Source: Tanypteryx hageni (Eukaryota > Arthropoda > Insecta > Odonata > Petaluridae). From it: 64,000 nt of DNA. The stretch is from contig CM054113.1 of NCBI GenBank assembly GCA_028673005.1, positions 176,745,956-176,809,955 on the forward strand, read 5' to 3'. The notes under the pieces were generated by a model that had not been told where the DNA came from, ran no database searches, and saw only the letters and a program-made list of their open reading frames with translations. Below are positions 59,765-64,000 of this stretch, piece after piece (within the stretch, counting starts at the first letter, position 1; every line of letters starts with the position of its first letter). Made by a program: the position numbers and the translations under genes.

Positions 59765-61100
59765 CTATATCAAATGCGTAATATTCCTTTCCTCTTCTTT
59801 CCTCTCTGTCTCTTTCCTAGCATTCTCCCTTCCATGATTTATGATTTTCTTCAGCAGACCTTTGAAAATATGACCCACCCATTTCTTCTGTATTTCCCTT
59901 ATTACTCTAATTAAGCTCCTTTCTTCACCTACTGTATTTGTGGTTCTCTCGGTCCAACTAATATTCTCCATTCTACGCCATACCCACATCACAAAAGCCT
60001 CTAAACTGCCCACATATTCTTTTTTCTCATCGTCGATGTCTCACATCCATATAATGCTGCACTCATAAAAGTTTTCGCTAACCTCTTTTAATATCTATAT
60101 TCAGACTTCCTAACTGCAGCTAAAGTCTCATAAGTGCCTCTTTTGCTCTTGTCATCCTTGACCTGATCTCTTTCTTATTTCTTCCATCCTAAATTAGAAT
60201 ACTACCTATATTAGTAAAGAATTCCACCTGCCTCAGCTTTTCTCCATCCACTGTAGCATTGATCTGCGATTCCCCGTTCCTGGTAAACCTCATGAATTTA
60301 TTTTTATTCCTGTTGACTTTTTCATCTGCAAATCTAACCGACTTGCCAAAACTACCTCCCTCTTTTACTCCTGTTTCTACATTTCCCCATGCCCCTCATC
60401 ATTTCTTCGGCATAAATATTAAATACTTCTGAAGAGAGTGGGCTCACGCCACCTTCTAGCTCTGCCCAATCTGATTCTCCCTCTGCTATTCTTACCTTCG
60501 CTGTCTGATTCATATGTACATTTTGATAAATCGCCTTTCTCTCAAATATATTTCTATTTTCCGTAACATTTTCATTATCTTAGGTTATAAAATAATAAAT
60601 CAAAGGCCTTTTCAAAATCTACAGCGCACGCGAATACATCCTGGCTGTATTCAATGTATATTCCTACCCAAGTCCTCATCACGTCTATGGCGTCTCTAAT
60701 GCCACGTCCTTTTTGAAACCCGAACTTGTGAACAACTACATAGTTATTCGCCTTTGCTTTTAGCCTCCCGCTCAAAATTCTAAGAGTAACTTTATTTATA
60801 TGTGAAACTAAACATTTTTCTATAATGCTGACATTCATCTACCCTATTCTTCTTCTTCAAGGGCATTAAAATTGATCTAACGAAATCCATTGGTCACTCT
60901 TTCTCTTCATATATGGTACGGCACAATTTATAGAAACTCTCTTTCTCCTCTTTTCCTAATTCCTTTAACATTTCTATTGGGAAGTTATCAACTCCTACAG
61001 CTTTTTTGACTTTATATCCCTAAGACAAATATTTTGCATCTAATTCTTCAGCATTCTTTTTTCATCTTTTCCACACATTCTCTGGTGCGAATAAAAGTTT
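59765..61100 (-). pseudogene. APE-type LINE reverse transcriptase, heavily decayed
   Basis: Reading the minus strand from high to low coordinates, the RT motifs appear in the proper order across several frames. AVGVDNFPIEMLKELGKE lies near 60980. FGFQKGRGIRDAIDVMR and CAVDFEKAFD, with the first catalytic Asp, lie near 60620-60730. GVSPLSSEVFNIYAEEMM lies near 60400-60450. VRFADE, the worn YADD box, is near 60330. The C-terminal MWVWRRMENISWTERTTN and KKWVGHIFKG fall near 59860-59990. This order is typical of RTE-like elements common in arthropods. Sequence after the FADE box jumps to KVNRNKNKFMRF, so an internal deletion is likely. Frameshifts and stops make it inactive. The endonuclease part upstream is not recognisable. 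Confidence 0.72.
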
Positions 61101-61204
61101 CAACATTTTGCTTTTAATTGTGGCCAACTTTTTTCCTTTCTTGTTTCCCGTTATATATCCATCACTTTTATATAAGTAGTAAGTCTATTCTCGTTTTTAC
61201 AATT

Positions 61205-62005
61205 CCTTCATGTCTGAACATGATATAATGAATATAATACCTTTGCATGTCTTCTGACATTTTCCAAGTATATCCTTATTGCCTGTTGTGTTTCATGAAC
61301 TAAGTATTTGTTACAATAATCTTGTTTCGTTTACGAAATCCTGCCGCTTTTTATCCTTTTTCATTTCTCCTTTCTATGCCAAAATTCCCAGTCTCGCTTT
61401 ACTATCTGTTGCAATATAATGAATGTTCCTTTATAATTTTTACAATTCCTCCATTCCACCACAGCACTATCGCCTTTGAAGTTTCACTCGTAATATTATT
61501 GTTTTAACCTAGATAGAGATTATCTTTCTCTATTTCTCTCTCATAATACCCCAGTTGTCTTCAATCGTCGTTCGCCTATGAATATTTTCCAAGGCTTGTA
61601 TTGCATCCTGATAAATTTTCCTCTTCCATCCCTTGAGAACTTCTCAATTCTGTTTTTGCACTCCATTCCTTTTTATTATTTTAAAATATTTTAAACAATT
61701 AAACATGACCACCTAATTCTTTTCAGTCAGCATCTTTCCCAGAATTACTACGCAAATTCCAAACACTATTGCTTTGTCGTTGTCTGAACATGATATAATG
61801 AATATAATGCCTTTGAATGTCTTCTGACATTTTCCAAGTATATTCTTGCCTGTTGTCTTTCATGAACTAAGTATTTGTTACAATAATCTTGTTTCGTTTA
61901 CGAAATCCTGCCGCTTTTTGTCCTCTTTCATCTCTCCTTTCTATGACAAATTCCCCAGTCTCGCTTTAGTATCTGTTTCAGTATAATGAATGTTCCTTTA
62001 TAGCA
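61205..62005. repeat. 225-bp direct repeat, offset ~570 bp
   Basis: 61210-61437 and about 61780-62002 are about 90 percent alike by eye. Both run TGTCTGAACATGATATAATG...CATGAACTAAGTATTTGTTA...AATCCTGCCGCTTTTT...AATGAATGTTCCTTTATA. They lie just upstream (minus strand) of the LINE RT, so they may represent a duplicated part of its 5' region. Confidence 0.85.
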
Positions 62006-62440
62006 TAATAACGAGTGCCTTTGAAATCTCTGTGAACTTCATTTTTCACTTTTCATTCTTGTTTTATTCCAAATTTTCCTATCTACCTTTAATCATGCAT
62101 TTTCGGAAAATCGCCAATTAAAATTTTTCTCAACCCCTCGTCTGTTTTATCATCATTATTCTCTCGCTTCATCTTCTCAATAATTCCTCATTTTATATTT
62201 GATCGTTGCGTTTTATTTTCTGTGTTATTCTATGAACCTCCACCATTCGATGCTTTCCACGCATTTCACATGGTTTTCTGATCTTCTATGCTTCCGTCAG
62301 AAAACTATACTGCTGCTTGTATTGCTCATCTTTAGGTAAAGATTTTTCATACACCGCATTCGATTTTTATGTCCCCTGCTCTCCAGCTACTTTGCTGTTA
62401 TCTAGTTAAAAAAAGGCTTATTTGACACATCAGTTTGAAG

Positions 62441-62628
62441 CAGATACAAGGGGAGAGGAATGGGGCGATCGCCCCCTCCCCCGTGTATGTAAACTTAAAC
62501 TGATTCCGCGCTGCAGATTAAGTTAGTAGTGCAAGGAAAATAAGTGTAGTGATTTTCAGAATAAAGTGTTGTCGGAAGGGGGGGGGGGGTGGGGCTAGAT
62601 CCTTGAGAAGTTTCTGGATCAGCCCTTG
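62441..62628. mobile_element. hAT-type MITE with perfect 8-bp TSD
   Basis: The 188-bp element begins CAGATACAAGGGGAGAGG and ends TTCTGGATCAGCCCTTG. The identical 8-mer GTTTGAAG flanks it (62433-62440 and 62629-62636). A run of 11 G and a CCCCCTCCCCC block lie inside. Inverted matching of the ends is weak beyond CAAGGG/CCCTTG, but the duplication is exact. Confidence 0.75.
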
Positions 62629-62636
62629 GTTTGAAG

Positions 62637-64000
62637 TGATGGAGGGTTGTGTGTGTTTGTGACTCAAGAGGAATATCTATCGCGGCGGCAGAGTCTGAAT
62701 CGTCCACCAATGGAGGGTTCTCCCCAGCAGAAAGGTAAGGAGATGTTTCTTTTTTCCAATTAATAAAACCCTATCGTCTTTTTTCACTTTCAGCGATAGT
62801 TCAATGTTCGAAAAATTTCGTAGGCATCATATCGAATTCAAAGTTAAGAGACGCAAAAATTAGATTTGACGCAATGTTATAAAAAAACGAACGCCAAACT
62901 TGGCTTGATTATAGTTAATTTATAAGAATTTTATGCATTGAAAACGGTGGTATTTTGGAGGTCGAATAAAATGACAACTTCCTCCTATTATCACCGTTCG
63001 TCTTCTCCTGCGCAAAGCCAGTTTTCATAATGTCTGGTGGTTCTAATTTGTGCATGGATCCCTTCCGCTGCAAATATTTTTTAACATAAGATTTTCTGCG
63101 AGAAGTACGCATTATTTTTGTAAACTGTTTTATATTCATATTTTAATGAATGGTTGTGTATTGCTCTTTCTCTGGCTATTTCATATAGACATTTAGGATA
63201 CTCAAATATGACTCACTTTGTGCGCTAGATGTTTTTAAACATACGCTTAAAGAAATTTAGGCCAAACACAAGTAGTAACGTAGTCGGCATGCTGTGCTTT
63301 CTCAACGCTCCACTGCAGTATCTCACAGTTTAACTTTGATCGACCTCCTGAGTTTTCGTCCTAGAAACGTTTTCCTGATTTCCTCGCAAAAATCAAACAT
63401 CTCGCATGTTTTCCACAACTAGCTGGATCTTCCATCACAATTATCTGGTAATGTTTTAAAAGAAAACCTTCCTCCCTAGGTTTGATTCGTGTTTTGATCC
63501 CAAATCACGAATTCGAATCTTTCCGTAGTTCGCCGTCGCCTAATTAAAACTACGTTCTCAGAAATCAACTCGTGGATTTTTCGCTCATTGAAATAATTAA
63601 ACTATTTGCGAATCTTCACCTTTGATAGTACGCGTATAAAAGTGGAAATCAATAAACTATATTACTCCGTCTTTGTCCCCAACGTTATTGAGTTTCGTTC
63701 AAGTTCACCTACTTAAAAACCGCGGCAACTTCGCTCTACTTCTCGAATACGATTGAGCTCGACTGTCTTCACTCCCAAAATCCATCCAGGCAAAAAATCA
63801 AATCTTCTTTTTCTAATACAAAATCCTTAAAAGTTGCGATCGATTCTTCCCACACCACATGCCTTTTTATTCCGCTACCCTGGGCATTCCTACTCTCTTC
63901 TCCTATTCCAGAAAAGCTCGTTTCGATCCTTTAAAAAAAGAGGAACCTTTTTTATCCCTCTTTTTCTTATTAATGTATTTCCTTCACCGCACTCCATTAC
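62637..64000. other. Non-coding, no recognised feature
   Basis: AT-rich with short chance frames. No domain, terminal repeat or RNA gene was seen up to the window end. Confidence 0.35.

Overview
The window looks like intergenic or intronic DNA from an animal nuclear genome, most likely an arthropod. There are no bacterial-style operons, and no open frame in it is a convincing host gene. The recognisable coding sequence is decayed transposon sequence: a hAT transposase tail, three LINE reverse-transcriptase fragments, and a larger LINE with a restriction-like endonuclease (RLE). The arthropod guess rests on the mix of hAT, pogo/Tigger-like, piggyBac-like, Penelope-like and RLE-LINE sequences plus tRNA-derived SINEs. 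I cannot place the species.

Layout. 1-40 kb is a patchwork of short non-autonomous DNA transposons. Many hAT-type MITEs have ends of the form CAGNGG...CCNCTG, and several keep readable 8-bp target-site duplications (TSDs) (1689-1961, 25833-26298, 29533-30533, 32674-32844). Tigger-like MITEs flanked by TA lie at 4838, 6473, 23560, 28051 and about 33828. A Penelope-like fragment at 17.2-17.6 kb contains a foldable hammerhead ribozyme on the minus strand. Microsatellites and purine-rich minisatellites dominate 24.8-25.4 kb and 35.3-38.1 kb; the long open frames there are artefacts of stop-free repeats.

40.1-51.5 kb is AT-rich and largely unique. It is strongly CpG-depleted (40.7-43.2 kb and most of 44.5-51 kb) around a CpG-normal island at 43.2-44.5 kb. 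This is the pattern expected if a germline-methylated gene body flanks an unmethylated promoter. It also holds a minus-strand SINE, a LINE C-terminal fragment and two duplicated blocks.

51.5-55.4 kb is the most notable part. A GC-rich, 5'-truncated RLE-LINE is framed by a tRNA-like SINE head and a SINE-like tail. The whole 2.07-kb unit ends in poly(A) and is bounded by a perfect 11-bp direct repeat. A 1.57-kb hAT-type element (TAGGGTGACCAG ends) follows. 55.4-64 kb holds further MITEs (58396-58524, 62441-62628), two fold-backs (one joining two hammerhead-like cores head to head) and a heavily decayed minus-strand LINE with a duplicated 225-bp segment.

No rRNA genes, intact tRNA genes, CRISPR arrays or intact host protein genes could be supported. 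Coordinates of repeats were read by eye and may be off by a few bases.
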